64,000 nucleotides of DNA, from positions 16,844,800 through 16,908,799 of the forward strand of contig NC_079518.1 in assembly GCF_000801105.2 (NCBI RefSeq). Reading direction: 5' to 3'. The DNA comes from Raphanus sativus. Lineage: Eukaryota; Streptophyta; Magnoliopsida; Brassicales; Brassicaceae. A program made the position numbers and the translations under genes. The notes under the pieces were generated by a model, which had not been told where the DNA came from, searched no databases, and saw only the letters and a list, made by a program, of their open reading frames with translations. Shown here in pieces: positions 25,071 to 36,961 of this stretch. Positions within the stretch are counted from its first letter, which is position 1. Every line of letters begins with the position of its first letter.

Positions 25071-25329
25071 CTACTCGTCCTCGTCGACGTCGAAGTTCTG
25101 GTCCGGGAATTGCCTCATGAAGGCCGCCATCATCTTCTCACTCCGCCTCCTGTCTGCCTCTCTAGCTCTCTCTTGAGCCGCCATCTTCTCCTCCAACTGA
25201 CGGATGCGTTCATCCTTATCCTTCAGTTGATCCATCAGAGTAGGATCAACTGGCACCTGAGACGTAGGAGGAACCGATTTGGATCGACGACCCAAAACCG
25301 ACCAAACGTCCCTTCTTCTTTGGAATCGC
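25071..25329 (-). pseudogene. CACTA second gene (TnpA/Ptta-like) last exon, frameshifted
   Basis: A minus-strand exon begins after an acceptor at 25330-25332 and ends at 25071. The last 74 residues contain a charged coiled-coil-like segment (KDKDERIRQLEEKMAAQERA) and end in acidic FDVDEDE. I associate this layout with the C-terminus of plant Ptta/En/Spm accessory proteins. The first codons of the exon (AIPKKKGRLVGFG) are in a different frame from the rest (RRSKSVPPTSQ), which suggests one extra T in the run complementary to 25294-25297. Expected upstream exons are missing: only short, telomere-like and purine-rich DNA lies between here and the transposase stop. Confidence 0.55.
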
Positions 25330-25554
25330 CTGAAAAAGAAAATTTGCTAAAATAATTTTTAAATGACTTTTAAAATTATTTATAAATTATGAAATTTGCT
25401 AAAATAATTATAAAATGACTTTTTAATTTTTAAAAATTTTGAAATTAACTAAAATAATTATTAAATGACTTATAAAATTTTTATAAATTATAAAGTAGCC
25501 AAAATAATTACTAAAAAATTGAAACCCTAAAATTAATCAAATCTAAAATCAAAA

Positions 25555-25690
25555 CCTAATCAAACCCTAAAATCTAATCAAAACTTAACATCAAAACCCT
25601 AATCCTAATCAAAACCCTAATCCTAATCAAAACCCTAATCCTAATCAAACCTAATCAAACCCTAATTCTAATTAAAACCTAATCTACTCA
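25555..25690. repeat. Telomere-like AACCCTAATC reiterations
   Basis: About ten imperfect units related to AAACCCTAA occur in the apparent intron of the CACTA second gene. The unit is irregular and AT-diluted, so this is a simple-sequence region and not a true interstitial telomere. Confidence 0.7.
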
Positions 25691-25919
25691 AATTCCCTAA
25701 AATCTAACAAAATTCCCTAAAATCTAACCTAGAACTAATAAGAGAGGGGGAGAAGAGAACTTACATGGAGGAGGGAGAGATTAGGGGAGTGGGGGTGGAG
25801 GGGGAGCCCGAATATCAAGAGGGAGAGGAGGAGGAGCCGGAAATCGCCAAGGGAGAGGAGGAGGAGCCGGAAATCGCCAAGGGAAAAGAGAGAAAAGAGA
25901 GAAATGGGGAAGAAGATCC

Positions 25920-26762
25920 GCAGATCTGGTTTTACCCCGAAAATTCCGACGGAAAATGAAACCCTCGGAATTCTGTCGGAATTTTCGGTTTACGAACCGG
26001 TTTACCAGAATTCCGACGGAATTCCGAGGGATTCAGGAATTCCGTCGGAATTCCCTCGGAATTATGGGTTCCTCGGAATTTCCTGGGAAATTTCCCAGAA
26101 AATTCCTAGGAATCCTATGGTTCCTCAGAATTTCCTGGGAAAATTCCCAGGAAATTCCGAGGAACCATAGTTTAGGGGTTCGGATTAATGATTTACAAAC
26201 TTTAGACCGTTCCTTGAACAATTTGGCAGTTTTCTCAAGACTTATATTGATAGTACATGACAAATAAACATTCAAATTACAAAATGATTGAATCGAGTAT
26301 AAGTATTGTCGTTTAGGTTCATTAAAGTGTATAAGTGTTTATCTTGCATTGCTGTTTGGGGATCTCGGTGCAACAATCGGAAAAGTGGCCATTAATTGGT
26401 ACAACACCAATGTCTTGTCCCATAATCAATTGAAGACACTTACTAAGGCTTACGTAAGTCTTCTGGGAACCGTAAATTGGGTTTTTCGATTCTAAATCCT
26501 TATTCCCTAGGAATTTCCTGGGAAAATTCCCAGGAAATTCCGACGAAATGCTGAATTCCTAGGAATTTCCTGGGAAAATTCCCAGGAATTTTCCCACGAA
26601 ATGCTGATATCCGTCGGAATTTCCTGGGAATTTTCCCAGGAAATTCCTAGGAATCTATACCCTAAAATCAAATCCCTAAAATCTGATTTTACATGGTAAA
26701 ATTCCGAGGAAATTCCGAGGAAACCCTCAAGATCCTCGGAATTTCCTCGGAATTCTGAAAAA
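25920..26762. repeat. Internal arrays of TTCCGAGG-type words in the CACTA element
   Basis: Two clusters, 25935-26165 and 26505-26760, repeat the same class of inverted words seen at the element ends, including TTCCTGGGAAA and CCCAGGAAATTCC. A run of 22 or more A follows near 26759-26781, just beyond the transposase stop. Confidence 0.75.
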
Positions 26763-26787
26763 AAAAAAAAAAAAAAAAAAAACTATA

Positions 26788-29700
26788 CTACTCTCCAATC
26801 TCTGGTTCATCCTCTGAACCCGAGTCACCATCATCACCACCAGATGAATCTGAATCTGGATCTTGGTGAAACTCTCCAATCTCTGGTTCATCTTCGACGT
26901 GAACAACGGCTTCGTCTCCAAAATCGGTGAAATCGATAACAAGATCAACTGCAGCTACATCTCCTGCTGCACTTAAGTTGCCGGATGTGTTTGGTTGGAG
27001 TGGGTCTTCCAACTCAGAACTTCCTTGAACTCGGCTTCTCGGGTTGAGTGCTGTAACAGTAACCCATGGATCATCTCTGTTCGTAACCCGGGGGTATTTG
27101 ATATAACAAACCTGTAACATTTTTAAATTTGTTAATTAAGTATGAATGATGATGAAGCAAATATTGAAAATAATTGACATATATATTTTTAATTACCTGA
27201 TCGGCCTGAGAAGCAAGAATGAAAGGATCATAATATGGCAGTTTTCGCCTCGAATGTACTGATGTGACACCAAATGCATCTGTTCTGACACCTCGATCCG
27301 GAGTGTTGTCGTACCAGTCACAATAGAAAACTGTGCACCGCAATCCAACCATGCCCGGATACACGATTTCCAAAATCTCGCGTATGTTTCCGTAGTATAC
27401 ATCATCTCCAGCTGCAGAGCAAACGCCAGCATTATAAGTCTTACTCGAACGTCTCCTCTTAGAAGTTGTGAATGCATATCCCCGAGAAGCAAATCTCGGA
27501 TATGACTTCACAACATACTTTGGGCCCCAAATCATCTCGCGTAGCCAATCATTAATTGTTTCACCTCTGGCCATACCATCAGACACCTATTAATAAAACA
27601 TATGTTAGTATAAAAATTTGGTAAATAGTATAAAAATTTATTTTCTGCACTCACATAAGTACGCATCCATCCAGCAAATTCTCTCATCTTCAGTGCTTCT
27701 AGTTCCTCCTCTGTGGCGTGTCTATATTCGAACCGCTTTTCCGCCATGAAAATCCTGTACATATTATGATAATATAAAAATTTGAACTTGCTAAAATAAA
27801 TATTAAAAATAATATTTAAATTTTGTACCTCTCGTATTGAAAAACATCTTCGCAGTTGGTGAGCAAATATATTTGCAATTGACTGTGCTCCTCTTCAGTA
27901 AGTTGACGGTTCTTTGGTTTTCCGCTGAGTCGTCCAACATCTGTGAAGATGTCTGGAACCGTAACATAATATGTTGCCCTTTCGCCTCTATCATCATGCC
28001 GAGCGGGTTTTCTGCTTTTCGTCTGCACTTCTCCTGGAAAGTAGTGCTCCGCAAAGTTTGAAGTTTCTGCTCTGATAAACTGTGCCACTATAGAACCTTC
28101 TACCCTACTTAAATTTTTCACCATTTTCTTTAGATGAAACATATACCGCTCATACAGATACATCCATCTATACTGAACAGGACCACCAAGTTCCAATTCT
28201 CTTGGCAGGTGAATAACAAGATGCTCCATAACATCAAAAAATGAAGGAGGAAATATCTTCTCAAGGTTGCACTTAATCACGGCTATGTTAGTCTTCAAGT
28301 TTTCAATACATTCAGGAGTAACTGATCTCGTGCATAAATCTCGGAAGAAAGCACTTATCCCGGCAACTGCTTCATAAACATTCTTTGGTAATAGTTCCTT
28401 GAAGGCGAACGGAAGGAGGCGCTGCATCATTACATGGCAATCGTGACTCTTTAAGCCGGTAAACTTTCCTTCCCTTCTGTCGACACAGTTACCCAAATTA
28501 GATGCATAACCGTCTGGAAATTCCACATCCTTTGAAATCCAATCAAAGAACGCATCTTTGGCCGCTGCATCAAGTCGGTATATGGGAAAAGGAGCCCTGC
28601 CATTCTCATCAACATGAAGTTCTTCACGAGCACATATATCGACTAAATCCAGTCTTGACTTCAAATTATCCTTGGTTTTACCTTGAACGTTAAGGATCGT
28701 GTTCATCAGGTTGTCGAAAAAGTTCTTCTCAATATGCATGACATCTAAATTATGCCTCAGCAGATGATCCTTCCAGTATGGCAGATCCCAGAAAATACTC
28801 TTTTTGTGCCAGTTATGTAGATCTCCAACAGCATCTACCGGATAATGCACATGTCCACCCACGTCTGGGGTCCTTTCTGCACCAAAATCTCTTAGTTGTG
28901 TCAACATTTCTCTCCCACTGATTTCCGGTGTTGGATCATCAAACACCCTCTTGTTCTTCGTAAATAAATTCCTACTCCTGCGATATGGATGATCTGGTGG
29001 TAGGAATCTCCTGTGACAGTCAAACCAACACGTTTTCCTTCCATGTTTTAGTTGGAAAGCATCAGTGTTATCTTGACAATATGGACATGATAGCCTTCCA
29101 TGTGTTGTCCATCCAGATAACATACCATATGCTGGGAAATCACTTATTGTCCACATAAGTACTGCCCGCATTTGGAAGTTTTCTTTACATGAAACATCGT
29201 ACGTTTCAGCACCTTGACCCCATAGCTGTTGCAACTCATATATTAGTGGCTGTAGAAATACATCAAGTGATCTCCTAGGATGCTCTGGTCCGGGAACAAG
29301 AATGGAGAGAAACAAAAACTCTCGACGCAAGCACAAGTTTGGCGGTAAGTTGTATGGTGTGAGAATGACTGGCCATAGAGAATATTGTCTCCCATGCTTC
29401 CCAAATGGGCTGAAACCATCCGTACATAATCCAAGGTAGACATTTCTTCTTTCATACGCAAATTCTGGATAGGTCGATTGAAAATGCTTCCAAGCTTTTG
29501 CATCTGAAGGATGTCTAATCTCACCATCCGTTGAATGCTCCGCATGCCATCTCATTGGTTGCGCTGTGCGTTCGGACAGATACAACCTCTGCAACCTTTC
29601 CGTCAATGGCAAATACCACATCCTTTTATATGGCACTGGAACTCTTCCACCCGTATCTTTATAACGAGCCTTTCCACAAAATTTGCATGCATCCAGCTGC

Positions 29701-30404
29701 TCATCCGCCCTCCAATAAATCATGCAGTTATCCCTGCATACATCTATTACCTGGTACGATAAACCAAGACCAGCTACCAGTTTCTGAACCTCGTAGTATG
29801 AACCAGGAGCAACATTATCCTCAGGTAGAACACCTTTTACAAAATCAGCAATCGCATCCACACAGTCTTCAGCCAAATTATAATCGGATTTAATGCTCAT
29901 CAGTCTTGTTGCAGATGATAAAGCTGAATGACCATCTCTGCAACCTTCGTACAAAGGTTGCTTTCCAGCATCCAACATATCATAAAATCTCCTAGCTTGT
30001 GTATTGGGTAAATCTTCCCCTCTAAAATGATCATTTACCATCTGCTCAGTACCTACACCATAATCTACGTCCATTCTAATTGGTTCTTCTAACCTAACCG
30101 CAGGTTGAGGTTCGCTAGTACTACCATATTCATAATCAGTTTCCCCATGATGATACCAAATTTTGTAACTCCGTGTAAACCCTCGAGTATATAGATGAGT
30201 CCAAACATCTAACTGTTTTATAACCTTCCTATTTTTACAAGTAGAACAAGGACATCTTAACATACCTGATTTAGCTTCCGGTTGGTTGAGAGCTTTCCCC
30301 ATGAATTCCTTTAGACCATTTTCGAACTCTGGCGTAAGCAATCTCGTGTTCGGATCCATATGAGGTCGATCTATCCAAGAGCGATGATAATTATAAGAAG
30401 ACAT
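26788..30404 (-). CDS. CACTA (En/Spm) transposase, TnpD-like, 4 exons, open
   Basis: Exons 30404-27829, 27754-27655, 27586-27197 and 27111-26788 join in frame with GT/AG borders to give 1129 residues with no internal stop. The protein is the catalytic transposase of plant CACTA elements. Landmarks: N-terminal zinc-finger-like LRCPCSTCKNRK, a CDNC-type cysteine cluster (CRDNCMIYWRADEQLDACKFC), the transposase_21 core (FPAYGMLSGWTTHGRLSCPYC; LDVMHIEKNFFDNLMNT), a DUF4218-type region (MEHLVIHLPRELELGGPVQY), then a DUF4216-type region (YDPFILASQADQV) and an acidic tail. The ATG at 30404 was chosen because MSSYNYHRSWI begins the conserved region; the open frame extends further upstream into terminal repeat DNA, which is unlikely to be coding. 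It would act in the nucleus on the element's terminal repeats. Confidence 0.9.
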
Positions 30405-30504
30405 GATTTTTTCAATCAGATTCGTGTGTGCAAAATAGAATGAGAGAGGATGAAGATATGTAGTGAATGAAGAGGATGAGGGGTGCTTGCATTTATAGAT
30501 TAAA

Positions 30505-30787
30505 TCTGCCGATATTTCCCACGACATTCCCAGGAAATTCCGACCAACTAGCCGTTGCCGTCGGAATTTCCTCGGAATAATCAACGGCTCTATTATCCCT
30601 CGGAATTTCCTCGGAAATTTCCGAGGGATCTACCAGTCCGTCGGAATTTCCTCGGAAAATTCCGAGGAAATTCCGAGGAAACACGAAAATTGTTTCCTCG
30701 GAATTTCCTCGGAATTTCGTGGGAATATTCCGACGGACACATAGTCCCTCGGAATTTCCCTCAGAATCCGGCAGTTTTCTAGTAGTG
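30505..30787. repeat. Right subterminal repeat array and terminal inverted repeat
   Basis: Mirrors the left end: repeated TTCCTCGGAA-type words lie between the transposase start and the CACTA terminus at 30787. Located directly upstream of the transposase, so it also serves as promoter DNA. Confidence 0.8.
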
Positions 30788-31003
30788 TTATGATCAATAT
30801 TTAATTAATTTTTTTAATTTATGTGAAAACATCTTAAGTTTTATCTTTAAAACAAAACTAATTAATACACATAAATACAATTATTTTTCTACTTAAACTA
30901 AAAAAGAACTAAAGTCAATGTTTGATGTACATTTATTGGTTTTCTTCTATGCCTCAGTACTACTGTATTTCTTTTCTTCAAATGTCAAATAAATAAGATA
31001 TCT

Positions 31004-32474
31004 ATTACAATAAAGTTACATTTTGTCACTTCTCATGCTGTCACCTCATTCCTATTATGTCTAAAATTCGCCATGTGTCTCTCTTACTATGTCAAATTCA
31101 GTGTTTTTCTCACCCTTTCAATTTGGACTTCAGACACTTTTTTATTTGTTTCTGCCATTGTGTGTGTTGTGGAACTCTCCAAAAGGTAACTATTCTGATG
31201 CGTTTCATCTAAGGTTTTCTCTATTCCTCGACTTTGAGCACTCACCGCTGCTCACTGTTCTTCCTCTCGTGCCGGCCATGTTTTCTGTAACGGCTGGCTT
31301 TTCTGTTTCTCATCCCTTTAAATACAACATTAGCACCATCTCCACTGCTCTCCCCACTCTCTCTCATCATTACCATGAACGGTAACCTCTTGTAGCTGTA
31401 CACTATAAATATGTTTCGTCTCCGCGATGAAATTTCCAAACTACTAATAAATCTCAGACTCCAGTCGTTCTAAAGATTCGAATCTTGGCAGAGGGTAAAA
31501 TCATTTTACATTTCCTTGGATGGGAGCGCGCAAACGTCGAGCTGATCGTGCCTGGAGAGAAGTCAAGATATCAATGAGGTTCGTCTTCGTCATAATGCAA
31601 CTTCTGCATTTTCTATCTCTATTTCAATATTTTAATTTAAATAAATTTTCCCTTAATATATTTCATTTCCGCACGAAAATGTTACTATAAAACAGTTACA
31701 GTCGATCTATACAATGTTACTTATATTTTCTACAATATAGAATAAACTTTGAGTTGTATAGATCGACTGTAAGTGTTGTGTAGTAACATTATCGTGCAGC
31801 AATGAAATATATTAAGGGAAATTTTATTTAAATTAAAATATGGAAATAGAGATAGGAAATGCAGGAGTTGCATTATGACGAAGACGAAGCTCATTGATAT
31901 CTTGACTTCTCTCCAGGCACGATCAGCTCGACGTTTGCTGGTTCCCAGCCAAGGGAACGTAAAATGGTTTACCCTCTGCCAAGATTCGAATCTTTAGAAC
32001 GACTGGAGTCTAAGATTTTTTAGCAGTTTGGAAATGTCATCGCAGAGATGAAACATATTTATAGTGTACAGCTACAAGAGGTTACCGTTCATGGTAATGA
32101 TCACTATTAATTGATAGAGAGTGGGGAGAGTGGTGAGGATGATGTTAATGTTGTATTTAAAGGGATGAGAAACAGAAAAGCCAGCCGTTACAGAAAACAT
32201 GGCCGGTGTGAGAGGAAGAACAGTGAGCAGCGGTGAGTGCTCGAAGTCGGAGAATAGAGAAAACCCTAGACGAAACGAGCCAGAAGAGTTACCTTTTGAA
32301 GAGTTTCACAACACACGCAATGGTAGAAACAAATAAAAATGTGTATGAAGTCCAAATTGAAAGGATAAGGAAAACACTGAATTTGACATAGTAAAAGAGA
32401 TACATGGCAAATTTTAGACATAGTATTGATGAGATGTGAGCATGAGAAGTGACAAAATGTAATTTTATTGTAAT
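31004..32474. mobile_element. Foldback-type element: long inverted repeat with about 0.7 kb arms
   Basis: Left arm about 31004-31714 and right arm about 31754-32474 are reverse complements along nearly their whole length with scattered substitutions and small indels. The innermost 17 bases (ACAGTCGATCTATACAA, 31698-31714) match perfectly at 31754-31770, leaving a 39-base loop. Each arm contains a TATA-like ACTATAAATATG and moderately GC-rich DNA with short open frames but no known protein. The form fits a Mutator-like foldback or an inverted duplication of a gene start. RNA across it would form a long hairpin. Exact outer ends and target duplications are unclear. Confidence 0.85.
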
Positions 32475-32921
32475 ATATATTGTAAAAAAAACTAATACCA
32501 ATATAAATACAAAGCTATAGTTATGAAACCAACCAAAAAAAAATTCAATGTACATATTAAAAATATAAAAGCACCAATAAAATAAAATATATTCATGATC
32601 GTGTATTGAAAACTACCAAAACACAAGTTAAGCTCCCAAAATACCTTATGAATTACATTCAAACAATCCCCTTTAGTATTTCTCGCAGTCCCTTGCAATC
32701 CCAACTCAGAAAATGACAAAACCGTCTATATATCTATCACCCATCTTTTACAAAAACAAAAAAAAAATTATTCTATTACAACCATGAATTATATAAAATT
32801 AACTCAAATAAGATTCATGCAAAGCTTAGCTATGACGCAATTGGTTATAAAACAACACTCCCTATACAAACTTTACAATAAAGAGTGCTAAACCATATAT
32901 TGCTTACAATTTAAAATTCAA
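32475..32921. other. AT-rich intergenic DNA
   Basis: No gene supported. Small minus-strand frames encode hydrophobic low-complexity sequence without a recognisable family. Confidence 0.45.
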
Positions 32922-32937
32922 GTTACATTAATACTAA

Positions 32938-32993
<56 letters not shown>

Positions 32994-33008
32994 TTAATAC
33001 TAAAGTTG
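32922..33008. repeat. 50-base poly-T tract between direct repeats
   Basis: Positions 32941-32990 are all T. The sequence TTACATTAATACTAAAGT occurs immediately to its left (32923-32940), and TTACATTAATACTAAAGTT occurs immediately to its right (32989-33007, counting two tract Ts). This is the layout of a target-site duplication around a retroposed poly(A) tail with nothing else inserted; slippage or an assembly artefact is possible. Confidence 0.8.
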
Positions 33009-33851
33009 AACACAACATAACAATTAATACTATTAATATCTCTTACAAATAAATGCAATATGAAAATAATTTATAGTCTTAATAAAAACAAAACTGTAAA
33101 ACGTTAAAAGAAATCAATTCAACACAAAAAAATAACTCCAAAAAATTTAACACCTATGAATAAATGATCCTTAAAACCAAGTTAGAAGAAGAAAATAAAA
33201 TCATCTATTTAACTTCACCCTATATAATACTACGGTACTTTATGCTCCCACAAATACTCTTAAGAATGAGTAACCAATATTATATCTCATCGGCTCTCAC
33301 ATCAAACAAGATCTTCGGGTGAAAACCCAATGCAAACACTCCAAGTCTACATCCACAGATCCAATACACAATAATTTATCATTGATTTCCAGTTATCATC
33401 TATCATCGATAGTCAAGATAATTTTAATGACTCAATAACTAAAAGCATGGAATACATGTTAATATACTATGACATTCACAACCCTGATTCAACATTCCTT
33501 ATTGAAAAAACAACCCAATACATGATGTATGAAGTAAGAGACGACATCAATATCTTAGCTAATAATCTTCAAATTACTCTAACTATCAAAGACTACAACC
33601 AAAACGCAACATCAAGACTTCGAAAATTACAACGATGGTAACAATTTTTGCTCTCTTACTTATGGCCATAGTTCCATTTTGCTTGCATTGTTCAAAGGTT
33701 TCGCACAAAAATAAGTTGTCCGGTATGTAAAGAAAATAATCTATGATGTCAGCTTAATTAAAAATAACTAATAAGGGGGTTTATTAAGTTCTAATTTCCA
33801 ATATCATTTATTTCCTATTCTCTACTTTGTTTTTTTAATAATTATAAATGA
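33009..33851. other. AT-rich DNA without supported gene
   Basis: One open frame (33447-33641) has no recognisable domain. The stretch ends at a minus-strand Helitron terminus. Confidence 0.4.
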
Positions 33852-33885
33852 CTAGAACCTTTTCCCGGGCTACGCCCCGGTTTTT
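33852..33885 (-). mobile_element. Helitron 3' terminus (minus strand)
   Basis: Read on the minus strand: a hairpin (CCGGGGC, loop GTA, GCCCGGG), about 7 bases, then CTAG and T. The plus-strand CTAG is 33852-33855. The 5' end of this Helitron should lie to the right but I could not place it with confidence, so only the terminus is annotated. Confidence 0.65.
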
Positions 33886-34319
33886 TTTTGTTTTGTATAA
33901 AATTTAAGTAGAATATAAATTCATATGAGTATGTGTCAGATAGAAATACTATTTTTCGGCATGTTATTTGTTGATTTATGACTTTGAAACTATTTAAAAT
34001 TAAAATTTATTGTTTTAATATCTAAAATATATGTCAGATAGAAATGAAAAAAATAGTTAAGACTTAGTTGCAATCCAATTCCTGATTTTTACCTATTTGA
34101 GTTCTAGAAATTGTTAGATTTATAATGATTTACATTTTCTTTTTTTTGGTTTTAGATTTATAATGATTTAGTATCAATACTGAGTTTCTATTTTTATTTT
34201 TGGTTTTATAAATTGTATTTTTTTTTCTCGCTTACTTTGCTCTTCATTATATGGTTATTAGAAAATCTATATAGATTTCTTTATATATATTTTAAGACAA
34301 CGATGGTAAGAAAAACAAT

Positions 34320-35650
34320 TGTATTCATACAATGATGGATGAGCGATCGACGCCTCACGTCGCTCGGTCCACACACTGACCAAACCTCTCAATTTTCGCG
34401 CTTTATTTATACTTTCGCCTAAGGGTGAAGTCTATCTTAAACCTTAGCTTAAAACTATCTTAGTCTTTTCCTAGTTTAGATCCTTTCAACTTATGCACAG
34501 CGGAATAATATCTATCAACCATTGGTCTAAAACTAATCTAACACTTGTCAGGTCGAATCACCTTAGCTATGGTCAGTATACACAACTACTACCAGCTCCA
34601 AGGTTGATCCTGAACCTAATCCAAGTCATACAAATTCGAGGTTCCATTCTCCTAAACCATTCTATCTAGATCTAAGTAAGAATTGTTAGATCTTACCTTT
34701 GCCACATCCACATAGCTTGTTAGCTCATTGTTTCAGCTGAATTAGCTGTTTAGCTAGCTCATCCAGCTAACTGAGCTGAACCACTTCACTTGAGGTTCCT
34801 TTCAACTTATGCACAGCGGAATAATATCTATCAACCATTGGTCTAAAACTAATCTAACACTTGTCAGGTCGAATCACCTTAGCTATGGTCAGTATACACA
34901 ACTACTACCAGCTCTAAGGTTGATCCTGAACCTAATCCAAGTCATACAAATTCGAGGTTCCATTCTCCTAAACCATTCTACCTAGATCTAAGTAAGAATT
35001 GTTAGATCTTACCTTTGCCACATCCACATAGCTTGTTAGCTCGTTGTTTCAGCTGAATTAGCTGTTTAGCTAGCTCATCCAGCTAGCTGAGCTGAACCAC
35101 TTCACTTGAAGTTCCCTATTCTCTTCCAGCTGATCGAGCTGTGAGGTAGCTTTGCCAGCTCCCCGTCCACTCGTCAAACTCTCTATATCTGTATAAATTC
35201 TTTCCTTTGGTACTTAATCATTCAGCCAACCATCCCCACAGACCAAATACTTTTGGGAAGTCATCAACTGCAAAAACGAACTCAAGCAAACATGCTCAAA
35301 AAATTAATTAAAATTCATGAAAACTCTTGATAAATCTCAACTAAGAGATTCCCATAATCAGAATCCAATTAATCGACCCAGACCATATGGATTCTGATCA
35401 TGATCAGTCCAACCGGTCAAAACTTGACATCATCAAATTAATTTCTAAAAACTAAATAAAATTCATGATAATTCATGATAAACCCCAACTAAGAGAATTC
35501 CATAATCAAAATTTATCAAATCGGTCTCTATCATATAGATCTCGACCATGATTAGTCCGGCCAGGCCATGGACTATCACTTCCTGAACCGACCAAGGCCA
35601 GTGCCTCCATGTCTCATCATCAATCTCAATCATAAACACACCAGCTCAAT
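34320..35650. repeat. Probable LTR-derived DNA with 316 bp tandem duplication
   Basis: The unit starting TCCTTTCAACTTATGCACAG at 34481 is repeated from 34797 (period 316) and ends near 35113; the copies are almost identical, differing for example at CTCCAAGG versus CTCTAAGG. The region is rich in AGCT words (CAGCTGAATTAGCTG). Downstream, 35300-35420 and 35450-35570 are a second, more diverged direct repeat (AATTCATGA...CTCAACTAAGAGA type). Noncoding; the composition suggests LTR or satellite-like sequence of an old gypsy element, which I cannot prove. Confidence 0.7.
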
Positions 35651-36961
35651 ACTTTACCATGCTATCTGAATAATAATTAGGTTTGCAAAATAAATTGTTA
35701 TGATTTAAGCTGGAATTATAGTTTCTACATTGTCTTTTCTAATTAATTGATTTTGTTTCTATTAACAAATATTGTTTCTTATTATTAAATATTTTGTAAC
35801 TTTTCTTTTAATTGAAATTCTTAACTCTTATATTCTAAATTGTTTAACATATTATTATACTACACATATGGAGTATATAATTCTCAACTATTGAACGTAT
35901 CTGTTGTAAGTAGAAAAAGTTAGATTTAATATAAATATAGTAAAATAGTTAAATTTATTACTTGAGTTTTTTTAAATAAATTATGCTGTATTTTTTTATG
36001 ATTTGAAAATGATAAAGTCTTGCTGTATTATTTTTAATTTGATGCTCATTTTTTATTAGGTGTCTAGTAAGAGGTTTGTACCGTCTGTTTGGTTTAGGAA
36101 ATTTTTTGTGGGCTTATTATTGGCGTTTTTTAGTCAAGCTATTGTGTCCAATGTTCATATTAGCTTGTGTTTTTGAGCTATTGTTTCTAACTATGAAGTG
36201 TAGACGTTCTGGTTGTATTGTGTAAATTTAGAAGCGGTTTATGTTTATTTGATTGTCTGGTTAAATGTACGTATCTGGTTTTGTACGCGATGGGTAATAG
36301 GCTATTTTTTGTTTTTAATTTTTTTTAAACACATGCTATGATTGATTACTTTCTTAAAATAAGTCGTAATGAGGAGCACTTGTTTGTCTTGAAACAAGTC
36401 GTGTTTTGTTCATTTATGTCTGGGCTTGTGGGTGAAGAATATGTTAAGTTGACGTTCAGGTCTCCGTAATTATCTTGTTGGCCCAACCTTAATAACGCCA
36501 TATTTTCAAAAAAAAAAAAAAAAAACTTAAATAAGCTATACTCGCACGTTTGCAAACATGAATGACTTTCTGATGTTGAGAGAACCGAGTGCAAAAAAAA
36601 AATATCTTCGGATCAGTAAACCGTATGTGGTTATGTGACACTAAATCACACCAACATAGGAGAGAGCTGATGATACAAAGTTTGGGATGTCGACAGAGGT
36701 TGCCCACGTTGCAATCAAAACCTAGTTTCTTTTAAGGAGAAGGGTTTAAGAAATCAGCCTCAAGTTGCAAGGGACTGTTACTATATGGGTATAGCCTATT
36801 GCTTTAAGACTTGTTTCCTTCTGCAAACTAAAAGCTCAAACATGGCAGACAGTGCAGCAAAAATGTTTTAGAACTATTTATACAATAGAAATACAGACAA
36901 ATAGCAGAAAATATAAAATCGTAGCTGTAAACAGAGCTTCTGCTAATGATATAATAACACA
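35651..36961. other. AT-rich intergenic DNA
   Basis: No gene supported. An A-run at 36507-36524 follows a moderately complex segment (36400-36720) that may be a retroposed or broken gene piece, but its translation has no recognisable domain. Confidence 0.4.

Larger units (their letters stand above)
24422..30787 (-). mobile_element. Complete CACTA (En/Spm) DNA transposon, 6366 bp
   Basis: The left end reads CACTACAAGAAAACTGC from 24422 and the right end, on the minus strand from 30787, reads CACTACTAGAAAACTGC, so the terminal inverted repeats match at 16 of 17 positions. The 3 bp target duplication TTA is present on both sides (24419-24421 and 30788-30790). Both subterminal regions are packed with short inverted words (TTCCGAGG, CCTCGGAA, TTCCGACGG), the usual transposase-binding arrays. 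The interior holds a spliced transposase (26788-30404) and a broken second gene (25071-25329). Structurally a full element, potentially a transposase donor. Confidence 0.93.

Noticed and set aside
25555..25690. Interstitial telomere repeats
   Set aside because: Units are irregular and lie in an inferred CACTA intron; no tandem run of the exact heptamer TTTAGGG is present.
31242..31439. 65-codon minus-strand frame in the foldback
   Set aside because: The same sequence is present inverted in the other arm with frame changes; no known domain.
32941..32990. Poly-T as a Pol III terminator or RNA gene end
   Set aside because: No A and B boxes or conserved RNA sequence adjacent; the flanking direct repeats point to retroposition or slippage.
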